Origin: Kitasatospora sp. NBC_01266
GTDB taxonomy: Bacteria; Actinomycetota; Actinomycetes; Streptomycetales; Streptomycetaceae
Length of the DNA stretch: 64,000 nt
NCBI RefSeq assembly: GCF_036242395.1
Contig: NZ_CP108458.1
Location: 1,984,001-2,048,000 of the forward strand
Direction: 5' to 3'
Shown here one piece after another: positions 59,301 through 64,000 of the stretch. Numbering within the stretch: position 1 is the stretch's first letter; each line of letters starts with the position of its first letter. Position numbers and translations under genes: made by a program. Under the pieces are notes generated by a model. The model ran no database searches. It was not told the origin of the DNA and saw only the letters and a list, made by a program, of their open reading frames with translations.

Positions 59301-59330
59301 GTCCTGTACACCTGCTGGAGCAAACTCTGA
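53358..59330 (+). CDS. 1990-aa protein with C-terminal STAND/AAA-type ATPase (candidate gene 3)
   Basis: Third gene of the operon, 42 bp after gene 2; ATG 53358 with a weak GGAA site. Residues 1-1180 are mostly alpha-helical (Ala/Leu/Glu/Arg-rich, several coiled-coil-like stretches, an acidic Thr/Pro/Ala-rich linker about 430-520). At 1195-1290 a small alpha/beta region (LRILMLWGRPSAKLLL, LLVVYFGTLGSDARGELARAA, PLMVVDDAALAYLA, LLPFSGVNPYI) leads into an NTPase: MFYGRDAE, Walker A GGRGLGKSAL (Lys1331), Walker B LLILMDECD (Asp1425, Glu1426), VVFAGLHSVQRF (sensor) and a winged-helix-like LVNRVLGYCSYQPFLLQMFG. About 430 residues with HhH/wH character follow. The layout (long sensor-like helical region plus STAND-type NTPase) recalls defence ATPases; no nuclease motif was found. 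Confidence 0.82.
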   Translation: MHDSYRALANPPFSPPDMPPALVEELQDALNTLGTPTADALTALSPDMVELAFNSLAPKDRQRLLSRLGIKMAAPRRASKSLCRDILDRALREARHERCLCAARSLTRRVIQDVNDAVWAAAGSAHDLDPVSRWGSSLALVSVFAWSQASALDARTFLWAAEQGWFGLSLGIGADALAAVEAAAAQVVAATPGFNRSRHDHSEAVREPAGAEDETMPEVEPAAAAAEAPEADGQEVSDAYEALELSVAAARSAAERIGDLLSLGCPPAESDVLLLSTLPSAFARMQQVLEAAGAGRVEPRLDDLAAAVAACLTARERDGQARLQLRNLLAISCATSSGAAQALGVAHERARQLLAAEPWDQSAHSSAQALSALVELVALSGRQDALAQVIEKQQFVGQVLPECVMAAVLFSELVGPAPTGETELEPVHGATLWVPAEPTETDSGSPTPVLGAAAASTEHADPDPVDSAVDHPSSQTPAVVAAPAADRAQEDATTSTVSTATPPAMERRHSKTTPDETPVPALTEIDVVEDSLRRLVTEGRFGLAAHLSQAAERSATESAVLRLAAAGTALWPGSSVGARTFDEALQHWDAIGTRFTADTDLLLLAPLVRAALITGEPVIGAQLKTLSPRLPEALSAFAIAVADAALSGALMIARPMAVSAHASESESRLREVVQQCQELRKPPRLRFHRATHIAKRWLAPDGLLGATLVAMIQDAPDANDRAQDLLSRLDRLPDIHSEIDRIDRELRGPSGQQLQGSGRQDLVQIIERTTDTAKTWLGITQDVQRLGGADSNWAFQEVAGMRQAVLGNRERLLGELDSAMRRSEALRSAAAWAAREALTAVLHELEHGTAAQQFAAGIDIREVIDAELLKIPAFNGSRPSVPDLLAAVDRSWQEALELHERQDAFGAAYRILDLATQNALPGKVSLPVDEARRLALLDTEVRRRGELGRRHEELVAELRRAQADSALSDDQDLNIQELLSDAAPESEDSMSRDLSVVRRTLDTVAELLPRYRTEAADRLRARLDAVVDLSEAERTQVLRHLNTDGLATAADLVYFLELGEPVPEIVSAESHLSDFFPSVPADLPDGITAELVEAVRAGATYRRLPILDYGRLSGDEAEQAAKALEQWRELTATEPKERQNVNVRVRLLPALKLLGYEAKQARPLHELPRSNEYRFADVSEIEINGRAWAPTFGTKILENGGKLRILMLWGRPSAKLLLSRAAQEPSGGSLLVVYFGTLGSDARGELARAAQGGAPLMVVDDAALAYLAAHGNRQVSVATETLLPFSGVNPYIREKRGRIGREMFYGRDAERKSILDPDGTQIIFGGRGLGKSALLNDAGDRFAEQQPGYHEKLYLNLDHYYISKATALGSETIWSFLEQELMEQRVLARPQRRKALETKPYERVRAGIKEWLAGEPRRRLLILMDECDLFFEADVPYCTETRRLRGLCVETQGRLKVVFAGLHSVQRFTRLARNGPFSHLAQTPTVVGPLAPQFAADLLVAPMRALGFEFTDIDLVNRVLGYCSYQPFLLQMFGSRLVEAMQHRRARGDLLGPPYAIQTSEVEAVESDPSLRADITVAFKETLTLDDRYDVIANVLARHARDYGLETRLSDGELRDECASWWRRGFEQLDSEGFRAYLQEMVGLGVLAPNHDGRGWHLRGPNALRMIGTAKEIETRLLSAETECRLEETVVQEGRPGLSGRRAAPLTVTQIDDLLGNHSNQVRVVLGTRATGVADVEETLRAVTGQVAGWNLPPIGRVSVFRQELTAGRPGEQRVIISDLTRHQANEEACQNSLALADTLLPTRAGVTRSVVLIAGTSQLGLWRDLLSAPDMAASITVQLRRHDKHSLKSWAQYSSLFVSEEHLARLLSVTGGWPILLDRAVFYATSDGESQALRRLHDDLKGKDLALDLVDAVGVTADPLVASGLRAVVEEFGDDWTREGDALTAMELSGLNADDAQWALSCLAAFQAFERENSQLRIEPVLYTCWSKL

Positions 59331-59343
59331 TTGACCATCAGAT

Positions 59344-59395
59344 GGTCTTCCTGGGTTCGGCTCCGGCAGGAGCAGGAGCCGAACCCAGGAAGACC
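59344..59395 (+). terminator. Strong terminator of the three-gene operon
   Basis: A 21-bp perfect inverted repeat (arms 59344-59364 and 59375-59395, 10-nt loop) 14 bp after the gene 3 stop. It marks the end of the transcription unit. Confidence 0.9.
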
Positions 59396-59447
59396 CACGC
59401 GGTCCGTGCGCTATGGGCGGAGCCAGCGAGCGCCGACCCGAGGCGGA

Positions 59448-59665
59448 TCAGCCTGGATGGCCCACCCTGGTCGGGATCCACGGCCCGCCATCGCGCTGCG
59501 GATCGGCGTCGGCGGCCGACGGGGACGGGATCGCCGCGTCGTTAATGGCGGCGATCCGAGACGCACTGCCCGGATAGGCGCTGGGTGAGGATCCAGGCCA
59601 CGACGGGCCCGGTGTGCGGATCGCCACCCATGCGCTGGATCTGTAGCCCGCAACGGCGGCGGTGC
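59448..59665 (-). pseudogene. Fragment of a second serine recombinase
   Basis: On the minus strand, two overlapping frames match a middle part of the intact recombinase at 43102-44565. LQIQRMGGDPHTGPVVAWILTQRLSGQ corresponds to its VRIQRLDTDLECGRIVSWIFAQRLAGH, and after a frameshift RIAAINDAAIPSPSAADADPQRD corresponds to RITRALNDTAIPCPSVADPERNP. No catalytic domain or zinc ribbon remains. It is a relic of a related element at the right side of the island. The following 59666-59806 segment has no supported gene. Confidence 0.75.
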
Positions 59666-59806
59666 GGCTCACCTTCGACCGGACCATGGAGGACGCCCGC
59701 ACGCTGGAGCCCGTCCTCGACAAGGCCAACGCCAGCTCCGCCCGCTCGGTGCGGCGAGGTCAGGTGAGCGGGCATCATGACCTGGAGCGGAATCGAGGAG
59801 GACGCA

Positions 59807-60280
59807 TTGACCGGCCAGGACAGCGGTGTGAATCTGATCCACCTGGCTGACCACGACAACAGTGTCGTCGTCAGGGTGCTGAGCCGTCACGCGCCCGGAG
59901 TCCTCCAGGGCCATGACTGGCTGAACGCGGAAGTCATCGTCGCGAGCAGTTTCGCCAACGGGCGGCGGGCGTTCCTGCTCTTTCCCGAAAACCTCGCGAG
60001 CTGGGCCGCTGCCCTGGACACTCTCGCAGGCGGCCAAGACGTCCTATGGCTGGACGATGGCCACACCCCCGAGTTCCGCGTCGAGCTGAACAACCAGTTC
60101 GCATGCCCGGCCATCACGGTCGAGGACACCCCCGGCTGCGGAGTCTCCGTCTGCGTACCGGTCGACGTGCCCGACGGATGGATCGACGACCTGCGCTCAT
60201 CTCTTCAGCAGGTCCTTGAGACCTGGCCGTCCGAAGTCGAGAAGACCGGCCCAGGCGTGTACCAGTGGCGCAGCCGCTGA
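59807..60280 (+). CDS. DUF5959-family protein
   Basis: A 157-aa acidic protein. TTG 59807 is chosen because GAGGAGG is 5 nt upstream; an in-frame ATG at 59777 would add 10 residues. VNLIHLADHDNSVVVRVLSRHAPGVLQGHDWLNAEVIVASSFANGR, AGGQDVLWLDDGHTPEFRVEL and LETWPSEVEKTGPGVYQWR match my memory of a small Streptomyces family of unknown function often found in variable regions. There are no catalytic motifs. It may be an immunity-type or accessory gene, but nothing proves a link to the operon upstream. Confidence 0.72.
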   Translation: MTGQDSGVNLIHLADHDNSVVVRVLSRHAPGVLQGHDWLNAEVIVASSFANGRRAFLLFPENLASWAAALDTLAGGQDVLWLDDGHTPEFRVELNNQFACPAITVEDTPGCGVSVCVPVDVPDGWIDDLRSSLQQVLETWPSEVEKTGPGVYQWRSR

Positions 60281-60363
60281 CCCCGCAGACACGAGGGATT
60301 CCTGCCGCTACCAGCCAGAACCCGTAGCTCCTCAGCGAGCTGGTCGTCCACCCTAACAAGGGT

Positions 60364-60452
60364 GTCAGCCCCGCGCTCGCGGGGGTAGCTCCGGCCGCCA
60401 GCGACACCGTGGAAGCTCACGCGCGCAACCCCGCGCCCGCAGGGGCCGACCC
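60364..60452. repeat. Pair of CRISPR-like degenerate repeats, 60 bp apart
   Basis: Two 29-nt segments (60364-60392 and 60424-60452) share 19/29 bases, centred on the hairpin CCCCGCGC...GGGG, with a 60-bp period. The first closely resembles type I-E repeats of streptomycetes (CCCCGCGCNNGCGGGG core). No further units and no cas genes. It may be a relic or a chance GC hairpin. Confidence 0.25.
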
Positions 60453-60523
60453 TGACCTCAGCATTCGGGCGAGTCCAGCTCCAGGTCGCTGACCAGCGAG
60501 AACACCGGTGGGGAAATGGTTCG

Positions 60524-60540
60524 TGTCGCCCCTCGGACAC
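60524..60540. other. Right attachment repeat (attR)
   Basis: GTCGCCCCTCGGACACA matches 16 of 17 bases of the tRNA-Leu 3' end at 42964-42980, same orientation; the 13 bases from CCCC to ACACA are identical. No tRNA body precedes it. Confidence 0.7.
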
Positions 60541-60546
60541 ATTCGT

Positions 60547-60588
60547 AAGATGACCTGATCAGCTGGCTGATCAGGTCATCTTCGTTTT
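60547..60588 (+). terminator. Terminator, probably the original one of tRNA-Leu
   Basis: A 17-bp inverted repeat (arms 60547-60563 and 60566-60582) followed by CGTTTT, 6 bp beyond attR. No gene upstream in the island needs it, but it would sit at the right distance from the tRNA if the island were removed. Confidence 0.75.
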
Positions 60589-60626
60589 GGGGCTTGGGGC
60601 CGCGAGCAGTGCACCTACCGGACATC

Positions 60627-61121
60627 TCATCCGGCCAGGCCAGGCCAGGCTATGTGTCGGTACTCGTTGATGACACCGCCTGGAACGCGGGTGCGCAGAA
60701 GTCTGTGGCTCTCGAGGTCGTCCACGGCGATGGTCTGCTCGTGGGCGTCGGGTGGTAGCTGGCTGCGGGCGCGATGGGGACGGTGCTCGTTGTAGTGCTG
60801 CTGGTAGGCGGCCAGGACGTGCCGGGCGTGGGCCTCGTTCATGATGAGGACATGGTCCAGGGCCTCACGCCGGATGCTGCCGATCACCCGTTCGCAGTGG
60901 GCGTTCATCCGGGGAAACGCGCGGCGCGCTCTTGAGATCTCCCACACCGTAGATGCGGCGATCGGGTGCCCGCGGCGGGCGAGTTCACCCGGGATCCACT
61001 TGTGGCCCCACCCCGCGTTCTCCCGAGCCAGGCGTAGCACGAGGTTCTTGAGCGCCGCTCTCGTCGGCGGCCTCCCGGCCCAACTACTACAGCCAGAACC
61101 GTAGGTCACAGCCACAATCAA
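60627..61121 (-). pseudogene. Internally deleted IS481/IS3-type transposase
   Basis: An open frame of 164 aa joins the start of an integrase-core transposase (ALKNLVLRLARENAGWGHKWIPGELARRGHPIAASTVWEI) directly to its end (PRMNAHCERVIGSIRREALDHVLIMNEAHARHVLAAYQQHYNEHRPHRARSQLPPDA). Most of the DDE domain (about 120 residues, two catalytic Asp) is missing. The final Glu region (NAHCERVIGS) remains. It cannot transpose. The Nterm helix-turn-helix part before residue 25 is also lost. Terminal inverted repeats were not found by eye. Confidence 0.8.
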
Positions 61122-61146
61122 GAGTCTCTGAAGAACCCGCAGCGGT

Positions 61147-62565
61147 TCAGTAGCCCTTGGTGAAGTTGATCACGTACCACTTGACGGCAGTGGCGTTGTA
61201 GACCGCGGTGAGGAAGTCCCGCTTGTTCGGCGTCGTGGTGAGTGTGGTCGAGGAGATGGTGCTACCCAGGCCGAATGCGGAACTGAGGACGAGGGCGCGG
61301 CTTCCGGTGCCGTCCTGGATGAGCTCCCAGGTAATGCGTTGGCCGTCCGTGGGGTTGGTGGGGGTGCCCAGCGTTCTGTTGCCTTTGAGGGTGACGCGGA
61401 AGAGGTTTCCCAGTGCGGCGTTGGTGGCGATGGTGGCCGCATCGGTGAGGGTGACGGGGGCGGGGTCAACCTTGGCGTCGACGTAGTCCTTTCGCGTCAG
61501 GTGCTCGGCCAACGTCGGTGCGGCGGTGGTGGAGACGTTGCCTTCGTAGTAGGCGGCGTTCGAGCCGTAGACGAAACCGCTGGCCACCGTGCCGCCGGCG
61601 GTGTCGTTGATGACGTTGGTGTAGCCCGCCAGCGACAGGGGCGTCACGTTGCTGCAGTCGCCGAGGGTGGCCGAACAACCGGCGTCGACCGTAACCGAGT
61701 TGACCGCCGAGACGGCGGGCGTGTTCTCGGCGAAACCGAGGATGCTGACCGCTCGCGCGGCACCGGTGACCCAGATGCTGATGCTCGGGCTGTTGTAGGT
61801 GAAGGAGTTGTACAGGCCCACACCGATCGCGGCGTTGATCTTCCAACCGTAGCCGTCGTATCCGGTGCCGCGGTTGACCGCGGATTCGGCGCCGCATCCG
61901 GTGAAGCTGATGCCCTGACTGCCGACGCCGGTCACCTCGTAGCCGATGCCGCAGTAGTCGGCGGCGCAGCCGACGAAGGAACAGTAGGCCATGGTGTCGA
62001 CATGGAAGCCGGCGTTGGTGTTGGTGTCGGCGTAGCAGGAGGCGAACGAGCAACTGGTTCCTGCGGCGCCTCCGGAGACACCGTGGATGCTCCAGCCGTG
62101 GTTGCCGTTGTTGGCCGAGGTCACGCCCTCGAACGTGGACACGATCGGGTTGGAGAGGTCGATTCCGGTGTCGCCGAAGAACTTCACGGTCATCCGCGCG
62201 AACGCCAGCGAGACGGTCGCGGGGTTGGCCGATCGGGTGAGCACGATCCCTTTGCCGCTGCCGCTGCCCGGCCCTTGGATGGTGAGATCCTGGACGGTCA
62301 ACCGGGTGATGTCCGAGCCGGTCAGCCCGTTGGCGGTGGTGCTGCTCTGTGCGATCACCGACGAGCCGTCACTGACCCCCTCCAGAACGAGGTTGGAGCG
62401 GGCCACCAGCACTGAGGAGATCTTGTAGGTACCCGCGGGGAAAACGACCGTTCCACCGGAGGAGGGCACCGCGTTGATCGCGGTTTGAATCGCGGTGGTG
62501 TCGTCCGTGACGCCATTGGCGGTCGCGCCGTAGTCCAGGACGTTGAACCAGTAACTGGTTGCCAT
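61147..62565 (-). CDS. Right-handed beta-helix protein, pectate-lyase-3/tail-spike type
   Basis: A 472-aa protein; ATG 62565 with GGAG upstream. The N-terminus FNVLDYGATANGVTDDTTAIQTAINAVPSSGGTVVFPAGTYKIS is the classic start of Pectate_lyase_3/GH28-type beta-helices. The middle is a Gly/Asn/Ser/Thr-rich repetitive helix (about 60-330) with several Cys pairs. The C-terminus (LTRKDYVDAKV... WELIQDGTGSRALVLSSAFGLGSTISSTTLTTTPNKRDFLTAVYNATAVKWYVI) resembles phage tail-fibre ends. No signal peptide. It could be a tail-spike relic or a surface polysaccharide enzyme; no phage genes are adjacent. Confidence 0.78.
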   Translation of the reverse strand: MATSYWFNVLDYGATANGVTDDTTAIQTAINAVPSSGGTVVFPAGTYKISSVLVARSNLVLEGVSDGSSVIAQSSTTANGLTGSDITRLTVQDLTIQGPGSGSGKGIVLTRSANPATVSLAFARMTVKFFGDTGIDLSNPIVSTFEGVTSANNGNHGWSIHGVSGGAAGTSCSFASCYADTNTNAGFHVDTMAYCSFVGCAADYCGIGYEVTGVGSQGISFTGCGAESAVNRGTGYDGYGWKINAAIGVGLYNSFTYNSPSISIWVTGAARAVSILGFAENTPAVSAVNSVTVDAGCSATLGDCSNVTPLSLAGYTNVINDTAGGTVASGFVYGSNAAYYEGNVSTTAAPTLAEHLTRKDYVDAKVDPAPVTLTDAATIATNAALGNLFRVTLKGNRTLGTPTNPTDGQRITWELIQDGTGSRALVLSSAFGLGSTISSTTLTTTPNKRDFLTAVYNATAVKWYVINFTKGY

Positions 62566-63178
62566 GATGATCTCCGTCCAAGCTCGCACGGTCGGTGGAG
62601 GGTGCTGCGGCTGGGACTGGCACTTCACCAGGGTCCGGTGGCCAGCCCCAACGGTCGATTAGAGCGATTCAAGCGAGCCCGTGATGGGAGCCTGGCCGCG
62701 TCAGAGAGCTGTACCTCGGTCATGGAATCCGGTACGGGCTGGCCAGGTAACGGGTGAGGGCACGTTCGTCGCCGCGCCGCGCCGGAATGCGATTTCACTG
62801 CACCTACTTAGCGTAATGGATGAGGCACTCTTCGTAAAGGGATTCGGTATTCCATCGCGCGGATGGTTCGTGGTGGCACTGTCGGCTTCTCGTTCATGAC
62901 GCCACATCAGGCATCCAGCGCCACACCGGGCGACCGCGCCCACCGAGACGGCTGGTCACCGGCGATGACCGAGTTCAGCAGGGCCGTTACGAGGTGAGGC
63001 TGCCCACGGTCTCGCTGGTTGGGGCGGGGCTCCGGCGCCGACCTTAAGGAGTGGTCGAGGCGCCCGACCGTTCCTCGGCGTGCCGCATGCCTTCCATCTC
63101 CCCCTCGGGCGCATCCCCCCGCGCATCATCCCGGCGTGCCAGCGCTACGGGCCGTCATGTGCGGGGCATCCTGGGCCG
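62566..63178. other. 613-bp region without a supported gene
   Basis: Between the divergent beta-helix and GH13 genes. It is locally AT-richer around 62785-62885 (CTACTTAGCGTAATGG...). Short frames lack ribosome sites or similarity. It must include both promoters. Confidence 0.5.
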
Positions 63179-64000
63179 GTGAGAGCGGATCGACGACGCG
63201 AGCGGTCGCCAGGGCGGGTCCTGGGCGTATCCGGGGACCGATCGTCTCCCCAGTCCCTCGACTGGTGGCGTGACGCGGTCTGCTACCAGGTCTACCTGCG
63301 CAGTTTCGCCGATGGAAACGGTGACGGCGTCGGGGACCTCGCCGGGCTCCACCAACGCCTGCACCACCTGGTCGATCTGGGGGTGGACGCTCTGTGGGTC
63401 AACCCGTGGTTCCCCTCGCCGATGGTCGACGGAGGCTACGACGTCGCCGACTACCGGGCCATCGATCCCGTCTTCGGCACCCTGACCAATGCCCGGGAGT
63501 TGATCGAGGAGATCCACGCTCTGGGCCTGCGGATCCTGATCGACATCGTGCCGAACCACACCTCCTCCCATCACCCGTGGTTCCGCGAAGCGCTGGCGGG
63601 CGGCCCGGAGTGCGTCGAGCGCGACCGCTACATCTTCAGACCGGGCAGCGGCCCGGGGGGCGACGCCCCGCCCAACAACTGGCGCAGCGTCTTCGGTGGT
63701 TCCGCGTGGACCCGGATCGTCGAAGCCGACGGCGGGGCCGGCCCGTGGTATCTCCATCTGTTCGCGCCCGAGCAACCCGACCTCAACTGGGACAGTCGCC
63801 TGGTCCGCCGTGAATTCGAGTCGATCCTGCGGTTCTGGTTCGATCTGGGGGTCGACGGGATCCGCATCGACGTTGCGCACGCCATGGTCAAGGCCCCGGG
63901 TCTACCCGACCTGGGTCCCCTGGACATGGAACTCGTCGCGTCGGCGGCCCATGCCGATCATCCCCACTGGGATCGCGACGGTGTCCACGAGATCTTCCGC
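63179..64000 (+). CDS. GH13 alpha-glucosidase / oligo-1,6-glucosidase (3' end outside window)
   Basis: The first 274 codons of an alpha-amylase-family enzyme. WWRDAVCYQVYLRSFADGNGDGVGDLAGL is the N-terminal barrel strand. Conserved region I is ILIDIVPNHTSSHHPWF, and region II is GVDGIRIDVAHAM with the catalytic nucleophile Asp. ADYRAIDPVFGTL gives the additional conserved block. By sequence it is closest to streptomycete alpha-glucosidases acting on maltodextrin or isomaltose. The start GTG 63179 is the first in-frame candidate but lacks a clear ribosome site, so the true start may differ. Confidence 0.85.
   Translation, partial: MRADRRRERSPGRVLGVSGDRSSPQSLDWWRDAVCYQVYLRSFADGNGDGVGDLAGLHQRLHHLVDLGVDALWVNPWFPSPMVDGGYDVADYRAIDPVFGTLTNARELIEEIHALGLRILIDIVPNHTSSHHPWFREALAGGPECVERDRYIFRPGSGPGGDAPPNNWRSVFGGSAWTRIVEADGGAGPWYLHLFAPEQPDLNWDSRLVRREFESILRFWFDLGVDGIRIDVAHAMVKAPGLPDLGPLDMELVASAAHADHPHWDRDGVHEIFR

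Larger units (their letters stand above)
42964..60540. mobile_element. Integrated island at tRNA-Leu, 17.6 kb
   Basis: Bounded by the direct repeat of the tRNA 3' end (42964-42980 and 60524-60540). Inside: a serine recombinase just after the tRNA, a three-gene cargo operon (45070-59330), a decayed recombinase fragment, a DUF5959-type gene and a possible CRISPR remnant. No replication, conjugation or phage structural genes are visible, so it is a cargo island that cannot transfer alone. Directly beyond the right repeat is a 17-bp-stem terminator that would fit as the original tRNA terminator, now displaced. The boundaries are inferred from the repeat; comparison with an empty site would prove them. 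Confidence 0.75.

Noticed and set aside
45070..59330. Dpd (7-deazaguanine modification) or BREX/DISARM assignment
   Set aside because: No TGT-like DpdA, preQ0 genes, methyltransferase, PglZ or phospholipase-D gene is present; only a loose similarity of helicase plus ATPase.
59662..59850. Short frame RLTFDRTMEDARTLEPVLDKANA after the operon
   Set aside because: No ribosome site and no recognised family; it overlaps the recombinase relic and may be part of decayed DNA.
42894..60540. Prophage or conjugative element
   Set aside because: No capsid, terminase, portal, lysis, relaxase, FtsK/TraB or replication genes between the att repeats.

Overview
The window is high-GC actinobacterial DNA with the gene complement of a Streptomycetaceae chromosome core (Streptomyces, Kitasatospora or Streptacidiphilus; I cannot separate these by eye). 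Diagnostic content is the complete Pup-proteasome locus, mycothiol synthesis (mshC), the actinobacterial ParJ-type PAC2 protein, a chaplin pair (chpC/chpH type), Streptomyces-type response regulator and lipoprotein genes, GTG/TTG starts, and gene order resembling the mshC-parJ and chpC-chpH neighbourhoods of Streptomyces coelicolor.

Layout. 1-7.5 kb (minus strand): pafA (cut by the window edge), prcA, prcB, an endonuclease-VII-like gene broken into two overlapping frames, pup (encoded with a C-terminal Glu), dop and arc. Together these make the pupylation machinery, the 20S proteasome and its ATPase. 7.7-16 kb: ferredoxin, a membrane-anchored protein, tRNA m1A58 methyltransferase, a site-2 protease with CBS domains, a RecB-type nuclease coupled to an orphan response regulator, a solute-binding lipoprotein and a HAD phosphatase. 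15.7-30 kb: metH, a GH18-like protein, esterase, DsbA-like oxidoreductase, phosphoesterase, a stand-alone AICAR transformylase preceded by a clear ZTP (pfl) riboswitch, HAD phosphatase, GNAT, SGNH hydrolase, parJ and a slipin. 29.5-34.5 kb (minus): the conserved mshC neighbourhood. 34.7-42.6 kb: aldo-keto reductase, a degenerate RecD2-like protein, small conserved genes, the two chaplins and an M20 peptidase.

The accessory part starts at a tRNA-Leu(GAG) gene (42894-42978). A 17-bp copy (16/17) of its 3' end recurs at 60524-60540, followed at once by a strong terminator hairpin that looks like the original tRNA terminator. The 17.6 kb in between therefore looks like an integrated island. It carries a serine recombinase, then a tightly coupled three-gene operon of 14.3 kb: an exonuclease-DinG-like-RecQ triple fusion (about 1976 aa), an unrecognised 772-aa protein overlapping it by 4 bp, and a 1990-aa protein with a C-terminal STAND/AAA-type ATPase. 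A strong hairpin terminator, a decayed second recombinase fragment, a DUF5959-type gene and a possible CRISPR-repeat remnant follow. The operon is essentially the element's only cargo, and I regard it as the best candidate here for an undescribed genome-defence (or DNA-processing) system.

Beyond the island are an internally deleted transposase, an orphan phage-tail-spike-like beta-helix protein and the start of a GH13 glucosidase running off the right edge.
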